Shown here: positions 9,298 to 17,435 of the stretch, in pieces
Layout: each line of letters opens with the position of its first letter
Position numbering within the stretch: position 1 is the first letter of the stretch
Source of the DNA: Clostridium sartagoforme AAU1
Lineage (GTDB): Bacteria > Bacillota > Clostridia > Clostridiales > Clostridiaceae
Direction: 5' to 3'
DNA: 34,267 bases
Assembly (NCBI RefSeq): GCF_000401215.1
Contig: NZ_ASRV01000073.1
Location: forward strand, 1-34,267
Program-made: the position numbers and the translations under genes
Notes under the pieces: model-generated
Seen by the model: only the letters and a program-made list of their open reading frames with translations
Databases searched by the model: none
What the model was told of the DNA's origin: nothing

Positions 9298-11017
9298 CTA
9301 ATTTTTTAATTGAGAAGAATAAATTTCTTTATATACTTCACAATTTTCAATTAGATAATCATGACTGCCAATACCAGCTATTTCACCATTATCTAGAACT
9401 ATTATTTTATCTGCATTTTTAATACTGCTAGCTCTTTGAGAAACCATTATTACTGTAGTATCTTTGACTTTTTCTTTTAAAGCTTTTCTAAGATTAGCAT
9501 CTGTAGTGAAATCTAATGCACTTGAGCTATCATCTAATATAAGTATTTCAGGATTAGAAACTAAAGCTCTGGCAATTGTAAGTCTTTGCTTTTGTCCACC
9601 AGACAAATTTTTACCTCCTTGAAGTATAGGAGTATCATATTGTTTTGGTAAGGATTGTACAAAAGATGATGACTGAGAAATTTCTAAGGCAGCTTCAATT
9701 TCACTTAAAGTTACATCTTCTTTTCCCCATTTTAAGTTTTCTAATAAAGTACCTGTAAATAATACAGCTTTTTGAGGTACTATTCCTATTAAATTCCTAA
9801 GAGATTTTAGTGAATAATTTTTAACATCAATTCCATTTACAAGTACTTGTCCCTTTGATGAATCATAAAATCTTGGAATTAAATTAATAAGAGTTGATTT
9901 TCCTGAACCAGTGCCTCCTATAATCCCAATGGTTTCGTTTTTATTAATAGTAAAAGATATATTGCTTAATGAATATTCATTAGAGTTAGTATATGAAAAG
10001 CAAACATTTTTAAACTCTATAAATGGATTAGTGGTGATATTATTAAGTTTAATAATATTATTTTCTGTTATTGTAGATTCAATTTCAAGTATTTCACTTA
10101 CCCTATTAGCAGAAGTTGATGCTTTAGTTAATATAACTATTAATTGAGCAAAAACTATTAATGTAAGAAGAATTTGAGTTATATAATTTACAAATGCTAT
10201 TGTTTCACCTTGAGTTAATGAGCCAGAATTTACTTTTATACCACCAAACCATAGGATAGCAACAATAGATAAATTCATAATTATATATGTAAGTGGATTA
10301 AGAAGAGCAGAGACTTTTCCAACGTTAATAGATATATCACTTAAATCATTACTAGCTATTTTTAAATCTTAACTTTTCATTTTCTTCATTTGAAAAAGCT
10401 TTAATAACTCTTGTACCCTCAAGATTTTCTCTAGTTATTAAGGAAATAGTATCTAATTTATTTTGTATTATTTTATATAAAGGAAGAGATTTGCTCATTA
10501 CGAAGTAAATAGTAAGAGTAATAAGTGGTATAGTAATTAAAAAAATCAAAGATAATTTTAAATCTAATGCCAAAGCCATTATAGTTGATCCAATTATTAT
10601 AAATGGAGCTCTAGACCCCAGTCTTATCATCATAGCAACTCCATTTTGTATTTGATTTACATCATTTGTTATACGAGTAATTAATGTTGGAGTACCAATT
10701 TTATCAATTTCGCTATGAGAAAATGTATTAATCTTACTAAATAAGGAACTTCTAATAGCGGTACCTACACCTTGAGAAGCCTTGGAAGCATAATATTGAC
10801 AAACCAAGGCAAAGATAAGTCCAGTAATTCCAAGCAATATAAGTATTCCACCCATTTTAAAGATATAAATCATATCTTTATTTTTTACACCTACATCAAT
10901 AATTTTGGCCATAACTATTGGAATAAATAACTCCAAGATGGCTTCTATTAATTTAAAAATAGGGCCTAGTATAGATTCTTTTTTGTAGTCTTTTAAAAAT
11001 TGTATTAATTTTATCAA
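9298..11017 (-). pseudogene. ABC exporter subunit with degenerate ATP site, one-base frameshift
   Basis: Partner half-transporter in two frames. Residues 1-221 (TTG start at 11017) cover the first membrane helices (IEAILELFIPIVMAKIID; NDVNQIQNGVAMMIRLGSRA) and end at TAG near 10352. Coding resumes without a gap as KIASNDLSDISINVGKVSAL and runs to 9298. One extra base in the A5 run of the coding strand (plus-strand T5 at 10359-10363) explains the shift; removing it gives a normal chain of about 573 residues. The nucleotide-binding domain has Walker A GGTGSGKST, signature LSGGQKQ, Walker B ILILDDSSS and H-loop MVSQRAS. The Asp in place of the catalytic Glu and the Gln in place of His are the standard degenerate-site features of heterodimeric exporters, not decay. 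Because the lesion is in a homopolymer and the partner gene is intact, sequencing error or very recent loss are both possible. Confidence 0.82.
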
Positions 11018-11358
11018 TATGCATCAGTCCTTTATCAATAATGTTACAACTAAATCCTATTATAACATTAAGTTTCAATAATAAAAGTTTTATAGAATAT
11101 CTTAAATTTATGAAAGCATATAAAATGTATATTAAAATTAAAACTCTTTAGCTTATTTTTGGAAAATCTTTAGAATTTCATGCAGGGATATTTCTAATAT
11201 TAATGTTAAAATTACTATGTTATAAATACTATAAATAGGTAAGCTAAAACTACTATTTTAATAGCTATATTAAATAAATCTTAGAATTTTGACATAGTAA
11301 TAAATAGTATAATAGTATGAAAACAACACAATATAAATAATATCGTAGAGGTGAAAAA
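11018..11358. other. Divergent intergenic region, ABC pair / popT
   Basis: Spacer of 341 bp. On the ABC side, a 7-bp inverted repeat AATGTTA (11040-11046) / TAACATT (11063-11069) overlaps a TATAAT-like -10 box on the minus strand (plus-strand ATTATA 11059-11064), a plausible repressor site for the exporter. On the other side, TTGACA at 11289-11294 is a consensus -35 with a possible -10 TAGTAT at 11313-11318 (18-bp spacer) for the DUF368 gene. I see no coding frame or RNA gene here. Confidence 0.45.
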
Positions 11359-12156
11359 ATGGAATTTTTAAAGAATTTTTTTAAAGGAGTAGCAATTAGT
11401 ATATCTCAAATAGTTCCAGGTGTCAGTGGAGGAACTATAGCAATGATTCTTGGGATATATGATAAGTTATTACATTCAGTTAATAATATTTTAAGTGATT
11501 TTAAAAATCAATATAAGATATTATTACAAGTTGGAATGGGTGCAGTAGTAGGAATATTCTTATTTAGCAATATAGTGAAAACCTTATTTGATAACTATCC
11601 TATACCAGTTGGATATTTATTTATTGGTGTTATATTAGGCGGAGCTCCACTTATGTTTAAAAAAGCAACTGTAAAGGGGTTGAAAAAAAGTAGTATTTTA
11701 TATTTAGTAGTTGGTATATTAATAGTTTTAATGATGGGAACACCAAATAATGATGCATCATCAATAATTACATCATTAACTATAGGTAACTTTTTATGGC
11801 TTTTTGTTGGTGGGGTAGTAGTAGCAGTAGCGCTTATATTACCAGGAATAAGCGGATCATTTATGCTATATGTTTTGGGGTTATATAATACAGTCATAAC
11901 AGCAGTTGTTCAAATGAATATTCCAGTTTTAATACCAATAGCAATTGGTGGAATTGTTGGTACATTAGCAACAGCTAAAATAATTGAAATCTTATTATTA
12001 AAATATCCTGAGCAAACATATATATTAATATTTGGCTTTATATTAGGTTCAGTATTTTCAGTATTTCCAGGAGTTGACGGATTAAGTAGTGCAATAGGAA
12101 TACTTCTTGGAATATTAGGATTTATATTCACATATTACATAAGTAGAAATGAATAA
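11359..12156 (+). CDS. popT: DUF368 family undecaprenyl-phosphate transporter (PopT-like)
   Basis: Polytopic membrane protein of 265 residues belonging to DUF368. Members of this family (PopT) have been shown to return undecaprenyl phosphate, the lipid carrier of peptidoglycan and other wall polymers, across the cytoplasmic membrane. Two internally related motifs are visible: PGVSGGTIAMILGIYDKLLH near residue 20 and LPGISGSFMLYVLGLYNTVI near residue 160, reflecting an inverted-repeat fold. About eight hydrophobic segments are present. GAGGTG eight bases upstream is the ribosome binding site. Likely a single-gene unit behind a TTGACA -35 box. The family call is strong; the symbol is transferred by family and not proven here. 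Confidence 0.85.
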   Translation: MEFLKNFFKGVAISISQIVPGVSGGTIAMILGIYDKLLHSVNNILSDFKNQYKILLQVGMGAVVGIFLFSNIVKTLFDNYPIPVGYLFIGVILGGAPLMFKKATVKGLKKSSILYLVVGILIVLMMGTPNNDASSIITSLTIGNFLWLFVGGVVVAVALILPGISGSFMLYVLGLYNTVITAVVQMNIPVLIPIAIGGIVGTLATAKIIEILLLKYPEQTYILIFGFILGSVFSVFPGVDGLSSAIGILLGILGFIFTYYISRNE

Positions 12157-12384
12157 TATATTATGAAGTTAGTTAACTTATGATTATATTTAAAACTGTA
12201 AACTAGTTAAATAATTTACTTAAAATAAATTATTAAAGGACTCCAAAGGAATTTTTTATTTTTATGAAGAATAAGTTTTTATGAATTAATTTTTCTAATA
12301 TATGGGAAATGATATTTAATTAACATTATAACTTGTGTATAATAATATAAAATACATTTTTTTATTTAAGAAAGGAATATACAT

Positions 12385-12660
12385 ATGGAAATAAAGAATA
12401 AAACTTGGTCAATACTAGCTATTATTTTTTCTACAATAACTCTTATATCAATATCAATATATTTTTTAGGATATATAAATCTTAATTTTGTAATAGTAAT
12501 ATTGGGATTAAGTCAATTGTTTTCAGGAATAAGCCAAATTGAACTAGCAAATAGAATTAATTCTAATCCCGTTAGAAAAAGAAATAAAAATGTGGGGATA
12601 CTTTTAGTTATTATAGGTTGTATAATTTCTACTATGTCTATAGTTGAAATATTACAATAA
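12385..12660 (+). CDS. Small membrane protein of unknown function
   Basis: Protein of 91 residues with three hydrophobic segments (about residues 8-28, 32-52 and 68-88) separated by a short polar loop rich in Asn and Arg/Lys (NRINSNPVRKRNKN). GAAAGGA upstream serves as a ribosome binding site. I do not recognise a family. It lies between popT and a flavodoxin gene, each with its own spacer, so the context gives no clear functional hint. Length, hydrophobic pattern and codon use support a real gene. Confidence 0.65.
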   Translation: MEIKNKTWSILAIIFSTITLISISIYFLGYINLNFVIVILGLSQLFSGISQIELANRINSNPVRKRNKNVGILLVIIGCIISTMSIVEILQ

Positions 12661-12789
12661 TAATCAATTTGCCAAATAAAGTATAGAGGGTTTATTGAAA
12701 ATGGATATATCGTCTAATATAGAAGTATTTTAAAGTAATAGATTAATTATGTAGGTATAAAAATAATTATGGTTATGGGAGATGAGAAT

Positions 12790-13317
12790 GTGTCAAAAGT
12801 AGCAGTTGTGTATAAAAGTAAATATGGAGCAACAAAAAAATATGCAGAATGGTTAGCAGAAGATATAAAAGCAGATTTATATTCACAAGAAAAATGTAAA
12901 ATAGAAAATCTTGAGGAGTACGAGATCATTATTTATGGTGGAGGAATTTATGCTTCTGGAATCTCGGGGTTATCGATAATTAAAAAGAATTATAATAAAT
13001 TAAAAGATAAAAAAATAATAGTATTTGCAGTTGGAGCATCACCATATGATGAAAAAGCTTATAATGAGTTAAAGAAACATAACTTAACTGGAGACTTAGG
13101 AAGCATTAAATTGTTTTATCTAAGAGGAATGTTTAATTTGAAAGTTATGACTTTTAAAGATAAATTACTAATTGGAATGTTAAAAGGATTTTTAAGCAAG
13201 AAGGGTTCATCAGAATTAGAATCTTGGGAAAAAGCATTAATTGAATCTATCAACAACGAATCGGATTGGACAAGTAGGGAAAACTTAAAAGAAATTAAAG
13301 ATTACCTAGAATCATAA
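12790..13317 (+). CDS. Flavodoxin-domain protein
   Basis: Flavodoxin-like protein of about 175 residues. The N-terminal phosphate-binding loop reads VVYKSKYGATKKYAEWLA, the FMN-binding T/S-x-T/S-G-x-T position of the HemG/flavodoxin-domain group, followed by IIIYGGGIYASGISG and VFAVGASPYDE. Such proteins carry FMN and act in low-potential electron transfer. The in-frame ATG at 12769 is possible, but GGGAGATGAG sits between it and a GTG at 12790, with good spacing for starting at the GTG, which yields the compact MSKVAVVYKS start seen in the family. The redox partner is unknown. The next gene is a Csp-like subtilase, apparently unrelated. Confidence 0.8.
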   Translation: MSKVAVVYKSKYGATKKYAEWLAEDIKADLYSQEKCKIENLEEYEIIIYGGGIYASGISGLSIIKKNYNKLKDKKIIVFAVGASPYDEKAYNELKKHNLTGDLGSIKLFYLRGMFNLKVMTFKDKLLIGMLKGFLSKKGSSELESWEKALIESINNESDWTSRENLKEIKDYLES

Positions 13318-13439
13318 ATAAAAAATTAGGTTGTAAGCAATTTGAGTGAGTATTATTGTAATCTAAATATTTATAAAATTATTAAAAGCTTAGGTTAAGT
13401 TTAAAGTATATTATATATAAATATTTAGAGGATATATAA

Positions 13440-14967
13440 ATGGCTAATATAAGTAAATGTAATATTTCCACAACTATATACACTACAAGATATTAATCTT
13501 AGCAGAAAAGATAAAGAAGATATTATTGATATAGAAAATCCGTTAGATTTAACTGGAGATAAAACCATAGTTGCAATTATAGGCACAGGTATAGATTATT
13601 TATCTAATGAATTTATTGATGAAGATGGGAAAAGTAGAATAGAACTGATTTGGGATCAAACAATAGCTTCAAAAGAAGAGTATAAAGAAATTAAGGCTCC
13701 ATATGGTAGTATCTATACAAATAAAATGATAAACGATGCTATAAATGCATTTAGAAATGGGCAAAATCCATATGACATAGTACCAAGTAGAGATGAAAGT
13801 GGTCATGGAACAAGCTTATCAGGTATAGTAGGAGGCTATAATAAAGAGTCAAATTTTAAAGGTGTTGCTAATAAATGCAGATTTATATCTATAAAATTAA
13901 AAGAATCAGAGCATTTTAAAAGAGAATATGGAATAGATACAGCTATATATAGTTTACCTTCAATATATATATCATTAAAATTTTTATATGAATATAAACT
14001 AACAATACAAAGTCCAATAGTTATATTATTACCTTTAGGAACTAATGCAGGAAATCATAAGGGAAATGGGATATTAGAAGAATTTATAGAATATATTGCT
14101 ATGAGTGGAGGCATAGTTGTCGTTACAGGAGTAGGCAATGAGGGCGCAAATGGTGGGCATGCATCTGGAATAATTAAAAAAGAAGAAGAAATAAAAGTTA
14201 TTCAATTAGATGTAGATGAAAAACAAAAGTTCTTAGCACTAGAAATTTGGGTTGATGTCCCTAATGTTATTACTCTTGAAGTTATATCACCAGATGGTGA
14301 AAGCACAGGGCTAACTCCATCACTATTAAATACAGAAATAAGTTATAAATATATACTTTCAGAAACAAGTATTGAAATAATGTATTTTATGCCAGAAATA
14401 ACCTCAGGAGATGAACTAATTAGAGTTGTATTTTTAAATTTAATCCCTGGAATATGGCAATTTAGGTTAACAGGTAAATTGATTATGGATGGAACTTTTA
14501 ATGCTTGGTTACCACAAAAAGGAATATTACGTGGAAACACAAGATTTAGTCCATTTGATCCTTACGGAACTACTACTAATCCATCAAATTCTAGGTATGC
14601 AATTTCAGTTGCAAGTTATAATCAAAGAAATAATAATATTGTTAATTTTTCAGGTGTTGCAAGTCTTGATGATTTCATAGATATAATAGATTTAGCGGCT
14701 CCAGGAGTGAATATTGTTTCAATAGCGCCAGGGAATAAAATGTCTGTAATAAGTGGAACAGCTGTTTCAGCCGCAATAGTAGCAGGTGTCTGTGCTTTAA
14801 TTTTTGAATGGGGAATAATAAGGGGAAATGATTTATATTTATTTCAACAAACTATAAAAGCATATTTAAATAGAGGTACCGAACAAAGAAAAGGTGATAT
14901 ATATCCTAATCCGCAATGGGGATATGGAATATTAGATGTTTTTAAAATTTTTGAAAATATTATATAA
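13440..14967 (+). pseudogene. Csp-like subtilisin pseudoprotease, N-terminally frameshifted
   Basis: S8 subtilase of the clostridial Csp (spore germination protease) type, about 509 residues if restored. AGAGGA at 13427-13432 and ATG at 13440 start a short frame that stops after 19 codons. From about 13465 another frame reads FPQLYTLQDINL and stays open to 14967, so one extra or two missing bases near 13464 separate start and body. The His motif ESGHGTS (CAT 13804-13806) and oxyanion Asn (GVGNEG, 14137-14139) are present. The Asp motif reads AIIGTGIDY, with Gly (GGC 13582-13584) where Asp is expected, and the Ser motif reads SGTAVSAA, with Ala (GCT 14761-14763) for Ser. Two of three catalytic residues are therefore lost. 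The usual long N-terminal prodomain is also absent. C. difficile CspA and CspC are known catalytically dead Csp proteins acting in germinant sensing. This could be such a pseudoprotease or a dying gene. Confidence 0.78.
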
Positions 14968-15033
14968 ATCTTTAATAAATATAAAAAATTATTAAATAAA
15001 AAATATAGAAATTATATTTTTTACATTTATTTG

Positions 15034-15062
15034 TTTACAAAATGTGGATAATGGTATATAAT
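15034..15062 (+). promoter_or_regulatory. Strong SigA-type promoter
   Basis: TTTACA (15034-15039), 17-bp spacer, TATAAT (15057-15062). It would start transcription near 15069 and drive the leader ORF and hairpins that follow. Confidence 0.7.
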
Positions 15063-15130
15063 AATAAAGTAGTAAGATAATTAATTAAATATGGAGAATA
15101 TTAAATAAATATAAATAAGGAGGTAGAGTT

Positions 15131-15184
15131 ATGTCTATGAATTTAATATGCAACAAAATAAAATTGAATATAGATTGTTTTTAA
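15131..15184 (+). CDS. 17-residue leader peptide or small protein
   Basis: ATG at 15131 follows AAGGAGG (15117-15123) at ideal spacing and opens a frame of 17 codons, MSMNLICNKIKLNIDCF, with TAA at 15182-15184. It is the first frame after the strong promoter. Eight bases after its stop a GC-rich hairpin with a T-run begins. Position suggests a leader peptide of an attenuator or a tiny secreted or regulatory peptide (two Cys, hydrophobic). No family is recognised and function is unknown. Confidence 0.45.
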   Translation: MSMNLICNKIKLNIDCF

Positions 15185-15191
15185 TTAGTAG

Positions 15192-15216
15192 CTCTGCCAG
15201 CGGAGATATTTTTTAA
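15192..15216 (+). terminator. Short hairpin with T-run (attenuator-like)
   Basis: CTCTG (15192-15196), loop CCAG, CGGAG (15201-15205) with one G-U pair, followed by ATATTTTTTAA. It directly follows the 17-codon ORF. The short stem makes termination strength uncertain. Confidence 0.45.
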
Positions 15217-15242
15217 TTTTAATATATCAATTAAGTATATCG

Positions 15243-15271
15243 CCATGAGTTATTATTCTCATGGTTTTTTT
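15243..15271 (+). terminator. Intrinsic terminator
   Basis: CCATGAG (15243-15249), loop TTATTATT, CTCATGG (15258-15264), then seven T residues (15265-15271). Textbook form. Confidence 0.85.
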
Positions 15272-15303
15272 ATGCATTTATTTATTAATGAACGTGATAT
15301 TTT

Positions 15304-15333
15304 AATGGCCCTGGGAGAACTAGGGTCATTTTT
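15304..15333 (+). terminator. Second intrinsic terminator in tandem
   Basis: AATGGCCCT (15304-15312) pairs with AGGGTCATT (15322-15330) through one G-U, with a 9-base loop and a short T-run to 15333. It lies 33 bp after the previous terminator and 18 bp before the next ribosome binding site. Confidence 0.7.
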
Positions 15334-15366
15334 AATATAAAAAATAAATTAAAGGAGGATGTTATT

Positions 15367-15462
15367 ATGAATATGTTTATCAAAATTAGAGAAAATAATA
15401 AGAAAGTAGGAGAAATAATAAGAATTGGAGGAATTATATATGTACACTATCGGAGAATTTAA
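15367..15462 (+). CDS. 31-residue small ORF, overlaps next ORF
   Basis: ATG at 15367 with a very strong AAAGGAGG (15351-15358) opens a 31-codon frame beginning MNMFIKIRENNKKVGEIIRI and ending TAA at 15460-15462. It is basic and mildly hydrophobic at its end. It overlaps the start of the following 63-residue ORF by 23 bp, whose ribosome binding site lies inside it, an arrangement seen in translational coupling. No family recognised. It could also be the front part of a frameshifted gene. Confidence 0.45.
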   Translation: MNMFIKIRENNKKVGEIIRIGGIIYVHYRRI

Positions 15463-15631
15463 TAATAGTACTAATATTAATAGTAGAAAAAATTCGGCAG
15501 AACTTGAACAATATTGCAAAGATGAAGGATTAAACTCAACTGAACTTAGAAGAGATGCAAATAAATCATCAGAAGGCGGAAGAAACAGCATAATTGAAAA
15601 TATTTCTACATTAATAAAAAAGATAATTTAA
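15440..15631 (+). CDS. 63-residue protein of unknown function
   Basis: ATG at 15440 follows GGAGGA (15427-15432). The in-frame TTG at 15425 overlaps that ribosome binding site and is unlikely to be the start. The product begins MYTIGEFNNS, is polar and charged (SAELEQYCKDEGLNSTELRR) and ends in a short amphipathic segment, NSIIENISTLIKKII. I recognise no family; the MYTIGEF opening recalls MerR-type helix-turn-helix proteins, but the rest does not follow. An intrinsic terminator follows at 15667-15700. Likely co-translated with the overlapping 31-residue ORF. Confidence 0.55.
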   Translation: MYTIGEFNNSTNINSRKNSAELEQYCKDEGLNSTELRRDANKSSEGGRNSIIENISTLIKKII

Positions 15632-15666
15632 TAAAAAGTATAATGAGATGGGATATAAATAATAAG

Positions 15667-15700
15667 ATGCTTGGCATATCAAATATGTTGAGCATTTTTT
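15667..15700 (+). terminator. Intrinsic terminator
   Basis: ATGCTTGGCATA (15667-15678) pairs with TATGTTGAGCAT (15684-15695) over 12 positions including three G-U pairs, loop TCAAA, followed by a T-run to 15700. Confidence 0.75.
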
Positions 15701-15816
15701 CAAAAATTAAAATAAAAAGGTTAGTGAATAAATAATTTCACAAATTATTTAAATTGTAAGTTAAAAATATATATTATATAAAAACAAGAATAAAGCAAAC
15801 AAGATTAAGAAAAATC

Positions 15817-15846
15817 TTACATTATTTTATAGATAAATGATATAAT
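15817..15846 (+). promoter_or_regulatory. Candidate promoter for the Cys-rich gene
   Basis: TTACAT (15817-15822), 18-bp spacer, TATAAT (15841-15846), 54 bp before the start codon at 15900. Good -10, weak -35. Confidence 0.45.
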
Positions 15847-15899
15847 TTAATTTAGAATTAAATTTTTAATGTTTAAGTTTAAGTAAGTGGAGGATAAAA

Positions 15900-16343
15900 A
15901 TGGGAGTTGCATTTAAAGAAATAAATTTTAGTAGATTGGTGGACAAGCTTAGTCCTTGTTGTCTTTCTGAAAATGAATGTGGAGTTTGCGAAAGAGAAAC
16001 ATGTCTAGTTGGGTATGGGACTGAATGTATAAAAAAATGCATGATTAATAAAGTAACATATGTTGTAGATGGCTACTATAATATTCCTATAACAGATACA
16101 AGAATATATGACAAAGAATATATAATGGATGGAGTAGTAGATATCTTAAAGACTTGTAAAAGTTGCAAAGAAAATCATTTCGAAAATTGTATAGTAAACA
16201 TATTAAGAAGTTGTTATGAAGTAATTTTGCTTGGAGAAGAAAAAGATTATAAAGGAAGTGCATTTGTTTACCTTAATGAATTAAAAGAAACTAACCCAGA
16301 AATTGCAGATATATTATTTAAAAAATATATGACAAGAAACTAA
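15900..16343 (+). CDS. Cysteine-rich protein of unknown function
   Basis: Soluble protein of 147 residues with eleven cysteines in two clusters: residues 20-47 (PCC, CGVC, C, C and C at spacings suggestive of metal binding) and a second group with CKSC and two further Cys. The spacing suggests zinc or iron-sulfur binding, but no named motif is matched. No signal peptide or membrane segment is seen, so it is probably cytosolic. GTGGAGG nine bases upstream supports the start. It is a single-gene unit, ending at a long bidirectional terminator. I recall similar clostridial hypothetical proteins only vaguely and assign no function. Confidence 0.7.
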   Translation: MGVAFKEINFSRLVDKLSPCCLSENECGVCERETCLVGYGTECIKKCMINKVTYVVDGYYNIPITDTRIYDKEYIMDGVVDILKTCKSCKENHFENCIVNILRSCYEVILLGEEKDYKGSAFVYLNELKETNPEIADILFKKYMTRN

Positions 16344-16359
16344 ATAAAAGTATAAAATA

Positions 16360-16406
16360 AAAAATGGAAAATTTTTCACCTCAGGGGTGGAAAATTTTCC
16401 ATTTTT
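16360..16406. terminator. Long bidirectional terminator
   Basis: A 21-base stem, 16360-16380 with 16386-16406, one G-U pair and a 5-base loop TCAGG. The arms end in A5 and T5, so it works in both directions between the convergent Cys-rich and AraC genes. Confidence 0.9.
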
Positions 16407-16431
16407 GGTATTATTAATTAATTACAATTTA

Positions 16432-17292
16432 TTAGCTTGTACTAAAAGTTGAATACTTTTTAGGTGAAAAACCAACAGCTTTTTTGAATGTTTTAAGAAA
16501 ATTGCTGTAGTCATTAAAACCACATTTTTCACAAACATCATTGACATTTTCACCATTAGCTAGCATGGATTTCGCTATAGAAATCCTTCTTCCGGATATA
16601 TATTTATTAATTGTTGTACCAGTTGCAGATTTAAATATTCTACAAATATAAGATGTGCTTAAATAAAAATTACTTGCCAAATGCTCAATTGTAATTGGTT
16701 CAGTTATATTTGCATTTATATATTCTATTATTTCATCTACTTGTTGATTATATTTGTAGGAGTATTCTTCAGACAGTGGCTTTTCATTACTTATATAAAT
16801 TTTATTAATAAAAGTCATTAATTCTAAAAATGTAGCATATTCAATTATATCATTTCCAAAACCTTCAGAGGCTAGTATTTTATTTATGAAATAGTTAAAC
16901 CTACCCTGTTGCTCTTTATTTAAAGAAATTCTATGACTAAAGTTTTTATTTCGGCTAGAAAAGCAGTAATTTAAGTCAGTTTTACTAGTAGAAGATGATA
17001 TTAAAAAATCAGGCTCAATTGAAAGTACAATCCTCTCATGAACTATTTTATCTAATTTAGATATGTAATGACTTTCAAATTGATTAATAACGAATAAGTC
17101 TCCAGGTTTAATATCATAAAATTTATTACCAATAAGAATTTGCTTTCCCCCTGTTATTGAGTAGTAAATTTCATAAGAGTCATGTATATGCATAGCCATA
17201 GATTTCTCTTCTTTATATAAATGGGCTATAGAAAAATATTGATTTTCTAAGGCACTTTTTATAGCAGCTTCACATGAATTAAATTCAATCAC
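16432..17292 (-). CDS. AraC family transcriptional regulator of the uronate cluster
   Basis: Regulator of about 286 residues. An N-terminal cupin sensor (HIHDSYEIYYSITGGKQ, IKPGDLFVINQFESHYI) is followed by two helix-turn-helix units (TIEHLASNFYLSTSYICRIF and NVNDVCEKCGFNDYSNFLKT) and FKKAVGFSPKKY. The frame can be opened upstream to 17349, but AAGGAGGG (plus-strand 17299-17306) sits six bases before a GTG at 17292, giving the start VIEFNSCEAA; I use that. It is divergent from kduI, and AraC-type regulators normally control such adjacent catabolic genes, so it is the likely activator of the kdu cluster with a uronate-derived inducer (inference). Confidence 0.88.
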   Translation of the reverse strand: MIEFNSCEAAIKSALENQYFSIAHLYKEEKSMAMHIHDSYEIYYSITGGKQILIGNKFYDIKPGDLFVINQFESHYISKLDKIVHERIVLSIEPDFLISSSTSKTDLNYCFSSRNKNFSHRISLNKEQQGRFNYFINKILASEGFGNDIIEYATFLELMTFINKIYISNEKPLSEEYSYKYNQQVDEIIEYINANITEPITIEHLASNFYLSTSYICRIFKSATGTTINKYISGRRISIAKSMLANGENVNDVCEKCGFNDYSNFLKTFKKAVGFSPKKYSTFSTS

Positions 17293-17338
17293 AATAATCC
17301 CTCCTTGATAATTTACAATAATTATAATTCTTAAGTTC

Positions 17339-17353
17339 AATATTTGCAATATT
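17339..17353. promoter_or_regulatory. Repeat in the araC-kduI divergent promoter region
   Basis: AATATT at 17339-17344 and again at 17348-17353 with TGC between. Each half is itself palindromic. It sits in the 143-bp region between divergent regulator and kduI, where an AraC site is expected. The AT-rich background makes this weak evidence. Confidence 0.25.
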
Positions 17354-17435
17354 TATGACATGAAATCACAAGAAATAGAAAATTTAAAATGTTAAACTAT
17401 AGTTACAAGATAAGATATAGAGGAGGAGAGGAAAG

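Larger units (their letters stand above)
14968..15366 (+). other. Leader-like region: promoter, 17-codon ORF, three hairpins
   Basis: Stretch of about 400 bp without a long gene but full of signals, each listed separately: a near-consensus promoter at 15034-15062, an AGGAGG-led 17-codon ORF at 15131-15184, and three terminator-like hairpins at 15192-15216, 15243-15271 and 15304-15333. An AAAGGAGG ribosome binding site at 15351-15358 then opens the next small ORFs. The arrangement resembles an attenuated leader or a short-RNA gene. Confidence 0.5.

Noticed and set aside
9911..10147. Plus-strand 78-codon frame inside the minus-strand ABC gene.
   Set aside because: Shadow of the nucleotide-binding domain; no ribosome binding site and no recognisable product.
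11289..11313. TTGACA with TATAAT (11308-11313) as the popT promoter.
   Set aside because: The spacer is only 13 bp. A 18-bp spacing to TAGTAT is possible but weak, so only mentioned in the region note.
13726..14967. Taking the Csp-like gene to start at the ATG 13726.
   Set aside because: The same frame is open and clearly coding (Asp-motif region, WDQTI) back to about 13465, so that ATG lies inside the protease domain.
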